A stretch of DNA of 64,000 bases from positions 28,105-92,104 of the forward strand of contig CAWIGC010000037.1 of the NCBI GenBank assembly GCA_963835555.1, written 5' to 3'. The stretch comes from Sulfopaludibacter sp963835555. Lineage in GTDB: Bacteria > Acidobacteriota > Terriglobia > Bryobacterales > Bryobacteraceae. Position numbers and translations under genes: made by a program. Of this stretch, positions 24,460 to 33,170 are shown piece by piece. The notes under the pieces are model-generated. The model had not been told where the DNA came from. It ran no database searches and saw only the letters and a list, made by a program, of their open reading frames with translations. How positions within the stretch are numbered: position 1 is the stretch's first letter; every line of letters begins with the position of its first letter.

Positions 24460-25521
24460 TTAATGGGGCGCCCGCACCTCTGCGATAACCTGACGCACCG
24501 CCTCGCCGATGGCGTCGGGCGCCTCGTACAAGAGGTCGCTCGCCCTCCCGCCTACTACGATCTGTACTCCCCGTGTGGACAGCCGCGCCAGGTCGTTCTG
24601 CGTCTTGGTCCAGGCTTCAAGGAACTCGGGCGGCGCGGCGATGTTTTCGGCACTGAGCACCCGCAGCGGACGGCCGCCGAGACTCCCGGTCTCGCGCGCC
24701 TCCGCGGAGCTGAGACGCCAGGAGGCGATATCCTGCATCAGGGCGCTGACCGCCTTGGAGGAGTGGGTCAGGAACCAGATAGTGCTCCACTCGTCGGCCG
24801 TCAGTCCTTGGGGCGGCGCGGGCGCTTGCGGGACCGGGCCCAGACGGTACAGCCCGACCCAGTTGAAAAACTGCGCCTCGGCATCCTGCGAGTGGTAGAT
24901 CCATTGGGGAATCCGCCCGGCACGTTTCCCGTTGTTGGATCCCAGGTTAAGGAAGAGCGCTGGATCGGCCCAGTTGACCAGCACCAGGCCGGCCACTTCG
25001 GAAAGATAGAGGCCGGCGAATACGCGAGCATCCAGGGCGGCCGACGATTCGCCTACCAGCACATAGGGCGGCGGAACTCGCGCGGCGCGCAGAAGGGCAT
25101 GCAGGTCGCGAGCCTGCGACGCAGAGTCGCGCGGATAGGGACCAAGCTCACTCCAGCCGGAGCCGGCGCGGTCGTACCAGCACACGGTGGTAACAGCGGC
25201 CAGCGCGCGCTGGATGGCGACCCAACTGTAGCCTGGACGCGGCCCGCCATTGGAGAACATCGTCTTGGGGTCGTGAACGGCCGAACTGAGGGCCCAGTTG
25301 GCGCCGCTCTCCAGGATCACGGCGGGCTGGCCGGCGCCCGCGCAATCGATGTTGAGCGTGCGGCCTCCGATATCGATGGAGCGCCCCACCTGCGGGTAGC
25401 GCTCGCGATCGCGGGCGCGCTGCGTCTGCTCATACAAAAGCCCGGAGACCAGGGCGAGGACGCCGATACCAGCGCCGGCAATCGCAATGGCCAGCACCGC
25501 CGACTTCCATTTCGCAGCCAC
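24460..25521 (-). CDS. Alpha/beta-fold hydrolase, membrane anchored
   Basis: About 353 residues from the GTG at 25521. A hydrophobic N-terminal segment (SAVLAIAIAGAGIGVLALVSGLLY) anchors it. The fold shows VILESGANWALSS (oxyanion region) and VCWYDRAGSGWSE. The nucleophile elbow VLVGESSAAL is G-E-S-S-A instead of the usual G-x-S-x-G. The C-terminal half supplies the remaining catalytic residues, but I cannot assign them safely. Substrate unknown. TATACT ends seven bases before the GTG. Confidence 0.75.
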   Translation of the reverse strand: MAAKWKSAVLAIAIAGAGIGVLALVSGLLYEQTQRARDRERYPQVGRSIDIGGRTLNIDCAGAGQPAVILESGANWALSSAVHDPKTMFSNGGPRPGYSWVAIQRALAAVTTVCWYDRAGSGWSELGPYPRDSASQARDLHALLRAARVPPPYVLVGESSAALDARVFAGLYLSEVAGLVLVNWADPALFLNLGSNNGKRAGRIPQWIYHSQDAEAQFFNWVGLYRLGPVPQAPAPPQGLTADEWSTIWFLTHSSKAVSALMQDIASWRLSSAEARETGSLGGRPLRVLSAENIAAPPEFLEAWTKTQNDLARLSTRGVQIVVGGRASDLLYEAPDAIGEAVRQVIAEVRAPH

Positions 25522-25528
25522 GATGGCC

Positions 25529-25534
25529 AGTATA
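25529..25534 (-). promoter_or_regulatory. -10 element of predicted leaderless promoter (hydrolase)
   Basis: TATACT on the minus strand, seven bases before GTG 25521, with no ribosome-binding site between. It faces the TAAGCT box of the divergent gene at 25585. Confidence 0.5.
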
Positions 25535-25584
25535 CCTATGTAGCAGGTGAAAGTCTCGCCGCTAAAACCGGCGGAGATTTGCGG

Positions 25585-25590
25585 TAAGCT
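25585..25590 (+). promoter_or_regulatory. -10-like element before the TIM-barrel gene at 25599
   Basis: TAAGCT ends eight bases before the ATG at 25599 and no Shine-Dalgarno is visible. Weaker than others of its kind, but at the same spacing. Confidence 0.4.
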
Positions 25591-25598
25591 CAGTAGCG

Positions 25599-26444
25599 AT
25601 GCGACGTCGAGATTTTCTGCCCGCACTGGCCGCGTCTGCCGCGGCGGCCCAGACTCCGGCCCCTGTCGAACGAAAGGGACGGCTGAAACAATGCGTCACC
25701 CGCGGAGTGTTCGCGCGCAACATGAGCTTCGAGGACACCTGCAGGGAAGCCGCCCGCCTTGGCTGCAAGGGGTACGACCTGATCGGGCCGGCGGATTGGC
25801 CCACGCTCAAGAAGTACGGGCTGAAGCCGACCATGTATCCGCCCGGTCCCGGCGGCAACATTCCCGAGGCGCTCAATCGCAAGGAGAATCACGAGGCGCT
25901 GGAGAAGAAGATGCACGCCGCCCTCGACGAGGCGCAGGCTAACGGCGTGCCCAATATCATTACCTTTTCGGGGAATCGCAAGGGCATGGCGGATGCCGAA
26001 GGCGCGGACAATTGCGTGGCGTTTCTGAATCGCGTGAAGGCGCATGCCGAGGACAAGGGCATCACCATCTGCATGGAATACCTGAACAGCAAGGTGAATC
26101 ACAAAGACTACATGTTCGACCACATCGCCTGGGGCGTGGACGTGATGAAGCGGGTGAACTCGCCGCGCGTGAAGATTCTCTACGACATCTATCATGCGCA
26201 GATCATGGACGGCGATATCGTGCGCAATATTCGCGACAACTTCCAGTGGATCGGGCATTATCACACGGGGGGAAATCCGGGGCGTCATGAAATCGACCAG
26301 ACGCAGGAGTTGAATTACCGCTTCATCGCGCAGGCTATCGCCGACCTGGGCTATACCGGATACCTGGCGCACGAATATTCCCCGGCGCAGGGACACGACG
26401 CCATCGCCAGTCTGACTCAGGCAATGCAGATCTGCGACGTATAG
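25599..26444 (+). CDS. Sugar phosphate isomerase/epimerase (hydroxypyruvate isomerase-like), Tat-exported
   Basis: A 281-residue TIM-barrel protein of the xylose-isomerase-like superfamily. The N-terminus MRRRDFLPALAASAAAAQ is a twin-arginine signal. Metal-binding positions of the family are visible in CMEYLNSKVNH, ILYDIYHAQIMDGD, GHYHTGGNPGRHEID and LAHEYSP. The sequence is closest in style to hydroxypyruvate isomerase relatives. The physiological substrate is unknown. Many such exported TIM barrels occur in Acidobacteriota; a second, different one lies at 60997. Confidence 0.88.
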   Translation: MRRRDFLPALAASAAAAQTPAPVERKGRLKQCVTRGVFARNMSFEDTCREAARLGCKGYDLIGPADWPTLKKYGLKPTMYPPGPGGNIPEALNRKENHEALEKKMHAALDEAQANGVPNIITFSGNRKGMADAEGADNCVAFLNRVKAHAEDKGITICMEYLNSKVNHKDYMFDHIAWGVDVMKRVNSPRVKILYDIYHAQIMDGDIVRNIRDNFQWIGHYHTGGNPGRHEIDQTQELNYRFIAQAIADLGYTGYLAHEYSPAQGHDAIASLTQAMQICDV

Positions 26445-26533
26445 CTCGCCGGCGGGAGCCTGCCGGTTCATCCTACAAATGAGGGTGGGGATCCCCCGCG
26501 CCGGTTACGCGCGGAACCCGCCGCAGGCATGGC

Positions 26534-26539
26534 TATAAT
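26534..26539 (+). promoter_or_regulatory. -10 element of predicted leaderless promoter (lipoprotein 26546)
   Basis: A perfect TATAAT ends six bases before the GTG start at 26546. No ribosome-binding site fits, which makes this one of the clearest leaderless candidates. Confidence 0.6.
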
Positions 26540-26545
26540 TGAGTA

Positions 26546-26989
26546 GTGAGATTCACCTGCGTTGTCGTTTTATTTGCCGCTCTGACCGCCTGTAACCGCG
26601 GAAATCAGAGTAAAGAAGCCGTCCGTCAAGGCGTCATCGATTACTTATCCGGCAAGACGTCCAGCCTGGCGCTGAACATGTCCGCCATGGACGTGCAAGT
26701 GACCAGCGTGACGTTCAGCGGCAATGAGGCGGACGCGTCCGTGTCGATTACTCCGAAGGGCACTCCGGGCGGCGGAATGAGCATGAACTACCACCTGCAA
26801 CAGGATGGCGCCAAGTGGGTGGTAAAGGGGCGTAAAGATGCCGGCGGAGCGCCGCACGGCGGGGGACCGGTACCGGCGGGAGCCATGCCGGGTGGCGAGA
26901 ATCCGCACGGAGCTATGGCTCCTGGCGCAACGGGCGGCGGCAAGATGCCTTCACCGGACGATCTGCCGCCCAGCGGCAAGAAAAAATGA
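26546..26989 (+). CDS. Small secreted lipoprotein
   Basis: A 147-residue protein from GTG 26546 with a lipoprotein signal (CVVVLFAALTAC, lipobox LTAC). A compact domain follows (EAVRQGVIDYLSGKTS to AKWVVKGRK), then a Gly/Pro/Met-rich tail with HGGGPVPAGAMPGG repeats. I know of no function. Its stop overlaps the ATG of the reductase (ATGA), so the two are co-translated. Confidence 0.75.
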   Translation: MRFTCVVVLFAALTACNRGNQSKEAVRQGVIDYLSGKTSSLALNMSAMDVQVTSVTFSGNEADASVSITPKGTPGGGMSMNYHLQQDGAKWVVKGRKDAGGAPHGGGPVPAGAMPGGENPHGAMAPGATGGGKMPSPDDLPPSGKKK

Positions 26990-28167
26990 AGCGTGTCGCG
27001 ATCCTGGGAGGCGGACCGGCGGGAGCATTCGCCGCGGAACAACTGGCATCGGCAGGTCTGAAGGTTCAGTTGTTCGATGAAAAGCTGGCCTGGGAGAAGC
27101 CCTGCGGCGGTGGTTTGACTTACAAGGCTTACAGCCAATATCCGTTTTTGCTGCACAATAGCACACGCAAGCGGGCCGTTCGCGAGACCGTTCTGGCGGC
27201 GCCGCGCGCGGGCGAAGTGAGCCTGTCGTTGGACGAGCCGCTGCTGATCTACTCCCGCCTCGACTTGAACCGCATGTTGCTGGAGCGGGCCGAGCGCGCC
27301 GGAGCGCAGATCGAGCAGGCGCGTGTGAACCAGGTGACGCGCGCCGGCTCCGGCTGGCAGGTGCGCACCAGCGGGGGAACGGCGGATGCGGATTTTTGCG
27401 TGGTGGCTACCGGCGCGCGCAATCCGCTGCGCGATTTCGGCACCGAGTTGAAATCCCACGACACCATGTCCGCGCTAGGCTACTACGTGCCCGGCGACCA
27501 GGAGCGGATCGATATTCAATTCCTGCCGCAACTGGAAGGCTACATCTGGATTTTTCCGCGCTGCGGGCATCTTTCCATCGGCATCTGCGGCAAGGGCGAA
27601 CCCGCGTCGGCGCTGCGCAAGCGGCTGGAAAACTGGATGGTGGAGCGCGGCATTTCGTGGAAAGACGGCGCCTTCTACAGCCACCTGCTGCCCGCGCTGG
27701 AGACCCGGTCGTGGAAGCAGAATCGCGTGTCCGGCGAGGGCTGGATGGCGGTGGGCGATGCCGCCGGACTGGTGGACCCGATCACCGGGGAAGGCATCTA
27801 CTACGCCATTCGCTCGGGCGACCTGGCGGCGCGCACGCTGCTGGACGAGACGCGCAGCGTAACGGCCCGCGCCGAGGAATACCGCCGCGTGCTGCGCCGC
27901 GACTTCGCGGCCGATCTGGAATTCGGCTCCCGCCTGGCGCATCGCATCTTCGTGGGACGCTTCCTGTTCGGCGCCATTCCGCAGCGCATGGTGCAATTCA
28001 CACGCCGCAGCGCGCGTTTTTCGGCGATCATGCAGGATCTGTTTTCCGGACGGCAACCCTACCTGGGACTGAAAAAGCGGCTGATGAGCAACCTGAACGG
28101 CAGCCTGTACGAGATCGGCATGAGCCTGGGCTTCAGCCGCCAGGTGCCCCGCAAAGCGCGGGCGTAG
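26986..28167 (+). CDS. FAD-dependent oxidoreductase (geranylgeranyl reductase family)
   Basis: A 393-residue flavoprotein. The dinucleotide-binding motif VAILGGGPAGAFAAEQLA is at the N-terminus, CGGGLTYKA follows near residue 38, and GWMAVGDAAGLVDPITGEGIYYA near 250 binds FAD. These define the geranylgeranyl reductase/halogenase-like group, which reduces isoprenoid or hydroxylates aromatic substrates. In a non-photosynthetic context a lipid or quinone side-chain reductase is possible. hemL follows after 18 bases. Confidence 0.85.
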   Translation: MKRVAILGGGPAGAFAAEQLASAGLKVQLFDEKLAWEKPCGGGLTYKAYSQYPFLLHNSTRKRAVRETVLAAPRAGEVSLSLDEPLLIYSRLDLNRMLLERAERAGAQIEQARVNQVTRAGSGWQVRTSGGTADADFCVVATGARNPLRDFGTELKSHDTMSALGYYVPGDQERIDIQFLPQLEGYIWIFPRCGHLSIGICGKGEPASALRKRLENWMVERGISWKDGAFYSHLLPALETRSWKQNRVSGEGWMAVGDAAGLVDPITGEGIYYAIRSGDLAARTLLDETRSVTARAEEYRRVLRRDFAADLEFGSRLAHRIFVGRFLFGAIPQRMVQFTRRSARFSAIMQDLFSGRQPYLGLKKRLMSNLNGSLYEIGMSLGFSRQVPRKARA

Positions 28168-28185
28168 GACCACTCACACATCACT

Positions 28186-29442
28186 ATGAACCATTCGAAA
28201 TCGCAAGAGCTGTTTCGCCGCGCGCAGGAAATTATTCCCGGCGGCGTGAATTCGCCGGTGCGCGCATTTAAGAGCGTGGGTGGACAGCCCGTGTTTGTGG
28301 CGCGCGGACAGGGCAGCCACATCTTCGATGTGGACGGCAACGAGTACATCGACTACGTCGGGTCGTGGGGGCCGCTCCTGCTGGGCCATCGCCACCCCGA
28401 GATTTTGGCGGCGCTGGCCGAAGCGCTCGAGATCGGAACCAGTTTCGGGGCGCCGACGGAGCGCGAGATCGAATTGGCCGAGGCGATCATCCGGGCAGTC
28501 CCCTCCATCGAGATGGTGCGCCTGGTGAATTCGGGCACGGAGGCCACCATGTCGGCCATCCGGGTGGCCCGCGGGTTTACCGGGCGCGACCTCGTGGTGA
28601 AATTCGAAGGCTGCTACCACGGACACGTGGATTCGCTGCTGGTGAAGGCCGGCTCCGGCGTGGCAACCCTGGGAATTGCCGATACGCAAGGTGTGCCGAA
28701 GGCATTTTGCGATACCACCATCGCGCTGCCGTACAACTCGGTGGAGGCGGTGGAACAGGCCTTCCGGGCACACGGCAACCGCATCGCGGCCATCATCGTG
28801 GAGCCGGTGGTGGGCAACATGGGATGCGTGCCTCCCCTGCCCGGGTACCTGGAAGCCCTTCGGCGGATCACCGAACGCTTCGGCGCGCTGCTGATTTTTG
28901 ACGAGGTGATGACCGGATTCCGCGTGGCCTATGGCGGCGCGCAGCAGCGTTACGGGATCCGGCCCGACTTGACCACGCTAGGGAAAGTGATTGGCGGCGG
29001 GCTGCCGGTAGGCGCATACGGCGGACGCAAGGACATCATGAACAAGGTGGCGCCGGTGGGCCCGGTGTACCAGGCGGGCACGCTCTCCGGCAATCCGCTG
29101 GCGGTGGCGGCGGGGCTGGCTATGTTGCGGCATCTGGAAGCGCATCCGGAAGTGTACGACCAACTGGAAGCGCGCGCGGCACGCCTGTGCGCGGGGGCGC
29201 CGGCCGGGGTTACCGTAAATCGCGTGGGCGCCATGTTCACGTTTTTCTTCACGGATGGGCCGGTGACCGATTGGGAATCGGCCAGGCGGTGCGACACGGC
29301 GAAATTCGGTCGGTTCTTCCAGGCCATGCTGGAGCGCGGAATCTATCTTGCCCCGTCGCAGTTCGAAGCCGCGTTCCTTTCGGCGGCGCACACCGGCGAG
29401 GATATCGACCGCACCATCGCGGCGGCTCGCGACGCTCTCTAA
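28186..29442 (+). CDS. hemL: Glutamate-1-semialdehyde 2,1-aminomutase
   Basis: A 418-residue class III aminotransferase-fold enzyme that forms 5-aminolevulinate in the C5 route to haem. Diagnostic parts are AQEIIPGGVNSPVRAFKSVGG at the start, VNSGTEATMSAIRVARG, LLIFDEVMTGFRV and the PLP lysine in TTLGKVIGGGLPVGAYGG. Its 3' end overlaps the convergent hydrolase gene by four bases. Confidence 0.95.
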   Translation: MNHSKSQELFRRAQEIIPGGVNSPVRAFKSVGGQPVFVARGQGSHIFDVDGNEYIDYVGSWGPLLLGHRHPEILAALAEALEIGTSFGAPTEREIELAEAIIRAVPSIEMVRLVNSGTEATMSAIRVARGFTGRDLVVKFEGCYHGHVDSLLVKAGSGVATLGIADTQGVPKAFCDTTIALPYNSVEAVEQAFRAHGNRIAAIIVEPVVGNMGCVPPLPGYLEALRRITERFGALLIFDEVMTGFRVAYGGAQQRYGIRPDLTTLGKVIGGGLPVGAYGGRKDIMNKVAPVGPVYQAGTLSGNPLAVAAGLAMLRHLEAHPEVYDQLEARAARLCAGAPAGVTVNRVGAMFTFFFTDGPVTDWESARRCDTAKFGRFFQAMLERGIYLAPSQFEAAFLSAAHTGEDIDRTIAAARDAL

Positions 29443-31544
29443 TATCCGAAATCGAACGGCAGCGTAACCGGCGCCTGGAATACGCTGAACCCGAAGATCA
29501 GTTTGGAGAGCTGATTGGGGTCGGGAATGGTCTGGCCATCGGAGGCCAGAAACCCGGCGATCTGTCCCTGCGCGTCCAGACTGACGGAGAGCCCGTCTAA
29601 CCCCGGCAACTGAATGGAACTACCGTTCAGACTCACGAAAAGCACCAGGAACGGATGCGGATCCAGCGGCAGATCGGGAGCCTGCGCGCGTGCCAGGTCG
29701 TGGCGATACTCCCAGGTACTGCCTTGCAGGCCCGCCGCGCGAATCAACATGCTGTTCGCAGGGTTGGTGACGGTCATGTCGCCGCGCGCGAATTGCATCA
29801 GGACCGGCCGCGCCGCCACGCCCGAAAGAGGTGAAACCCTCAGGTGCGGCGCATAGGCAATAGGATCGCCGGAAGTGGTCAGCCACTCCAGTGTCTCGAA
29901 GACGTTCTGGATATCGACCGCTCCCGGCACGGTGACGTTGTGGACGGGCTGGCCGGGCAGAACATAATCCTGGTTGAAGGTGGACCCGGCATTCAATAGC
30001 GACGGCATACGCAGCCCCAGCACCTGGTTGCTGAGCGACTGATAGGCCGGGCTCCAGCGGGCGATATCCACCGTGCTGGCGCCGCCCACGTTAAGCGCGG
30101 CGGCGCGGACGCCGGGCTCCAGCGACATGAACATGGCGCCGTACATGCCGCCTAGAGATTCTCCGGCGTAGTAAATGTGGGAAGCATCCAGGTCCGGCCG
30201 TCCATCGCCGTCGAAATCCATACCCGCCTGAATGGCGCGCACCAACTGCATCAGGTCCACCACGGTCTGGCGGAAGCAATCGCGCGTGCCGTAGGCGATG
30301 GGGGAAGTGAGGGCGCACCCTTCATTGGATTCGATGATGCCGTCGCCATTGAGATCGATGCTGCGTCCCATGGCGTTGACCGTGGTGCGGTTGCCCGCTT
30401 TGTCGATGAAGGTGACCGAGCTGAGCGGCCCGAAGCCGTGGCCCACGGCGTCGATTGCGACCACCGCGAACCCCTGTCGCGCCAGCGTGGGGGCGACCGC
30501 CGTGGGACCGCCGAAGCGGCTGTCGCCGAAGCCGTGGCCGAAGATCACCACCGGGTAGCCCGCGTCCGGCTTGGGCGTGGCGGGCAACAGCGCGTTGAAG
30601 CCCACCGGGTTGACGCTGGCAGGCACGGCAAGCCCCGGCAGGGTGGGGCCGGGCGGAATGGTCTGGTCTCCGCCCAGAAAACTGGGCGATTCGTACGACC
30701 CGATCACCACGCTGCCCAAGCCATTCAACAGCCCCGAGCTGATGGGAAGACTAATATTGCTGAACGCGGGAGGATTGGTGCGCACCTGCTCGTTGAGCAC
30801 GATGCCGGAGAGATTGGCGATGGAAAACGTGCTCTGCGGCTGCGCCAGCATCACCAGCGGGGCCACATACGGAAGGGTCGCACGCGCATGTTCCAGCCAC
30901 GCGGTGGCGCTCTGCGTGGTGAAGACCGAGGCGCCCACGATCTTGTGCGGCGCCATGGAGGCTGCGATGCCGCCGAGCGCGGCTTGCAGCGCCGCGCAAT
31001 ATGAGGAACCGCCCTGCGCGCAGGTTTGAAAGGCGGCGTCGGCCGCCACCGGCGCGCCCGCGTTATCCAGTACGGCATCGGTGATCACCAGCGCGTAACG
31101 GCGGTGCTGATCCAGCGCGGCAAAGGGTTTGGCGTAGACGGTGTTGGTGAGCGGATCGAAGATCACCTGATCCACGGCCACCGTATCGCCGGTTTTGTGT
31201 ATGCCGGGCTCTTCCCCGGTCAGGTTGTCCAGCGCCACGTAGAACATGCCGCTGCGCAGGGTGGAGGTGTTGATCGCAGCGGAAAAGCGCACGGTAACCC
31301 GCGCGCGGATGCTGAAGCCATCGAGTTGTTCCAGCAGACCGGTCTCCTGGCACGAGGTGTACTGGGAGGCGCAGTCAGGTAGCGGCAGATTCAGGCGGAC
31401 GCCGGTTTTCTGTTGCGGATCCGGAACGGTGAGAAAATCCGTGGGAAACGGGCCCGTGGCCGGCGTTGACGGATCGAATAAAACAGTAGTGGCGGCTGGA
31501 AGCAGCAGCGGCGCTAGTAGAAGTGCGGCAAGGAGGCGAGGCAT
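29439..31544 (-). CDS. Secreted alpha/beta hydrolase (lipase-like), large
   Basis: A 701-residue exported protein (MPRLLAALLLAPLLLPAA). The N-terminal 280 residues are beta-rich and Ig-like (FDPSTPATGPFPTDFLTVPDP, RVTVRFSAAINTST), as in bacterial virulence-type lipases. The hydrolase domain shows YPVVIFGHGFGDSRFGG, the nucleophile elbow IYYAGESLGGMYGA and a calcium-like DLNGDGIIESNEG loop. The C-terminal part includes PHPFLVLF, where the catalytic His may lie. Substrate unknown, ester hydrolysis likely. Confidence 0.8.
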   Translation of the reverse strand: MPRLLAALLLAPLLLPAATTVLFDPSTPATGPFPTDFLTVPDPQQKTGVRLNLPLPDCASQYTSCQETGLLEQLDGFSIRARVTVRFSAAINTSTLRSGMFYVALDNLTGEEPGIHKTGDTVAVDQVIFDPLTNTVYAKPFAALDQHRRYALVITDAVLDNAGAPVAADAAFQTCAQGGSSYCAALQAALGGIAASMAPHKIVGASVFTTQSATAWLEHARATLPYVAPLVMLAQPQSTFSIANLSGIVLNEQVRTNPPAFSNISLPISSGLLNGLGSVVIGSYESPSFLGGDQTIPPGPTLPGLAVPASVNPVGFNALLPATPKPDAGYPVVIFGHGFGDSRFGGPTAVAPTLARQGFAVVAIDAVGHGFGPLSSVTFIDKAGNRTTVNAMGRSIDLNGDGIIESNEGCALTSPIAYGTRDCFRQTVVDLMQLVRAIQAGMDFDGDGRPDLDASHIYYAGESLGGMYGAMFMSLEPGVRAAALNVGGASTVDIARWSPAYQSLSNQVLGLRMPSLLNAGSTFNQDYVLPGQPVHNVTVPGAVDIQNVFETLEWLTTSGDPIAYAPHLRVSPLSGVAARPVLMQFARGDMTVTNPANSMLIRAAGLQGSTWEYRHDLARAQAPDLPLDPHPFLVLFVSLNGSSIQLPGLDGLSVSLDAQGQIAGFLASDGQTIPDPNQLSKLIFGFSVFQAPVTLPFDFGY

Positions 31545-31587
31545 GATCCAGACTTCTGATCATACCTCGCGGCGTTTAGGAAGACCG

Positions 31588-32178
31588 TTACTGCCGTGCA
31601 GGCCGCGGCGCTGCCGGGGCCGCCGGCATGCCGGGGCCGCGACCCTCGCGGGTCCGATTTTCCTCTTGCAGTTTCTTCCATTGGTCGGGCGTCAGCACCC
31701 GCCGGATGCCCAGCAGGAAGCGCGCATTGGCCTTTTCCAGCTCGGCGCGCGCCTGCGCGACTTTATCGATCTGCGCCAGAATTTTCGTTTCGTCGGGCTG
31801 GTCGGCGCCCACCATCGGCTCCAGCGTGACCTCTTCCTTTCGCAGCGTGGCGTTTAGGTCGATCAGCTTCAAACGGTTCTGCTGGAAGATGTCGTCCATC
31901 TTCTTCTGCTGGTCCGAATTCAGGGCCAGCTTCTGGACCATCTGCGGATTGTTCCACCAGCGTCCGGCGGGCCCGGGCATCAGCGCGCGCTCCATCAGCG
32001 GGCGATTCGGCCGCAGAGGCGGCGGCGCGGCGCGGTCCATCCGTTCCCCCACGGAACGAGCGCGCGGAGGCGGCGGCTGCTGAGGTTCTCCTGGCCCCTG
32101 CCCGGGGCCCTGTGCCTGCGGCGGCTGTGCCAGAGCCACGCCGGCCATCAACAACGTGATTCCGAAATATCGTCTCAT
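31588..32178 (-). CDS. Spy/CpxP-like periplasmic protein
   Basis: A 196-residue exported protein (signal to about residue 17) with a Gln/Pro-rich spacer and then a helical LTxxQ-type domain. It contains LALNSDQQKKMDDIFQQNRLKLIDLNATL and IRRVLTPDQWKKLQEE, the two LT/LN-x-x-Q-like segments of the Spy/CpxP fold. Such proteins are periplasmic chaperones or metal/stress sensors. It is the last gene of a sigma/anti-sigma operon and overlaps the anti-sigma gene by four bases, so it may be the sensor or output of that system. Confidence 0.8.
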   Translation of the reverse strand: MRRYFGITLLMAGVALAQPPQAQGPGQGPGEPQQPPPPRARSVGERMDRAAPPPLRPNRPLMERALMPGPAGRWWNNPQMVQKLALNSDQQKKMDDIFQQNRLKLIDLNATLRKEEVTLEPMVGADQPDETKILAQIDKVAQARAELEKANARFLLGIRRVLTPDQWKKLQEENRTREGRGPGMPAAPAAPRPARQ

Positions 32179-32582
32179 TTTTGTGCCTCATTGGAATTCC
32201 ACATCACCATCTTGATCAGGGGATCCATCGCGTCCGGAACCGCCCGGGAGATGCCCCTGTCCACCTGTTGCAATAGCTGCGCGTCCTGTTGTTCGATCGC
32301 CGCCCGCCGGCGCGCCTCACGCTCGCGGTACCACGGCGCCAGCAGGAGCAGGGCGATAGCCGCCACTGCCGCCAGCCGGGGCCAAACCACAGTGCGGCGG
32401 GCGCGCCAAACGGCGGGCGGGGCCGATACGCTGTCCATCGAACTGCGAAATTGCGCCATGACCTCTTCGAAGCCAGTCACGCGGGCCCTGCACTGGCCGC
32501 AACTGGCGAGATGCAATTCCGCCTCAGCCGGACGCTCCCCGGCAATCCACTGCGCGATCTGTTCCTCCGATAAATGTGTCAT
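32175..32582 (-). CDS. Anti-sigma factor, zf-HC2 type
   Basis: A 135-residue membrane protein from ATG 32582. The zinc-binding anti-sigma motif is present as ELHLASCGQCRARV (H-x3-C-x2-C), and there is one transmembrane segment (LAAVAAIALLLLAPWY) at about 70-85. The C-terminal periplasmic tail is short. It overlaps the sigma gene and the Spy-like gene by four bases each, so the three are translated together. Confidence 0.85.
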   Translation of the reverse strand: MTHLSEEQIAQWIAGERPAEAELHLASCGQCRARVTGFEEVMAQFRSSMDSVSAPPAVWRARRTVVWPRLAAVAAIALLLLAPWYREREARRRAAIEQQDAQLLQQVDRGISRAVPDAMDPLIKMVMWNSNEAQK

Positions 32583-33124
32583 CCTTCGTCTCCCACCTGT
32601 TCTCGAATGGCTTGCACCGCCCGGAACAGGTGTGTCTTCACGGTGCCTTCCGCCAGACCCATGACGGCGGCAATTTCCAGCAGTTCCATCTCTTCCACAA
32701 AGCGCAGCAGAAACACCATCCGCTGCTTTTCGGAGAGCGCCGCCGCGGCACGCCACACAGCTTGCACTTTTTCCCGGACCGCGGTGGAGCCTTCCGGCGA
32801 AAGCCGCCCATCCGGAGTCCATTGCGCGGCCGGTTCCAGCGCCTGCCTGCGCTTCCAGAACTGCAGGCGCCGGTTGCGGGCGTGGTCGCGGATCAGGTTC
32901 ACGGCAATCTGCATCAGCCAGGTGCTCAAAGTGGATTCGCCGCGAAACCGGTCGCGATTCTTGTGAGCCCGGTAGAAACAATCCTGCGCTACGGTCTGCG
33001 CGGCATCGTAATCGCGCAGGGACGCCAGGGCGAAGCGGAACACGCGCGGCCAATAAACGCGCACCAGTTCGTCGAAATCCTGAAATCCGGCAGCGCTTTC
33101 CGTCACAATGATCGCCGGCTGCAT
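32579..33124 (-). CDS. ECF RNA polymerase sigma factor
   Basis: A 181-residue group 4 sigma factor. Region 2 is seen in VRVYWPRVFRFALASLRDYDAAQTVAQDCF and FRGESTLSTWLMQIAVNLIRDHAR. Region 4 is seen in LSEKQRMVFLLRFVEEMELLEIAAVMGLAEGTVKTHLFRAV, a helix-turn-helix. It heads the operon with the anti-sigma factor and Spy-like protein. An envelope-stress function is inferred from that context. Confidence 0.92.
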   Translation of the reverse strand: MQPAIIVTESAAGFQDFDELVRVYWPRVFRFALASLRDYDAAQTVAQDCFYRAHKNRDRFRGESTLSTWLMQIAVNLIRDHARNRRLQFWKRRQALEPAAQWTPDGRLSPEGSTAVREKVQAVWRAAAALSEKQRMVFLLRFVEEMELLEIAAVMGLAEGTVKTHLFRAVQAIREQVGDEG

Positions 33125-33170
33125 TCGTGGGTGTAGACGAGTTTCCGGATAGCGGGGTTTACACTTACCG

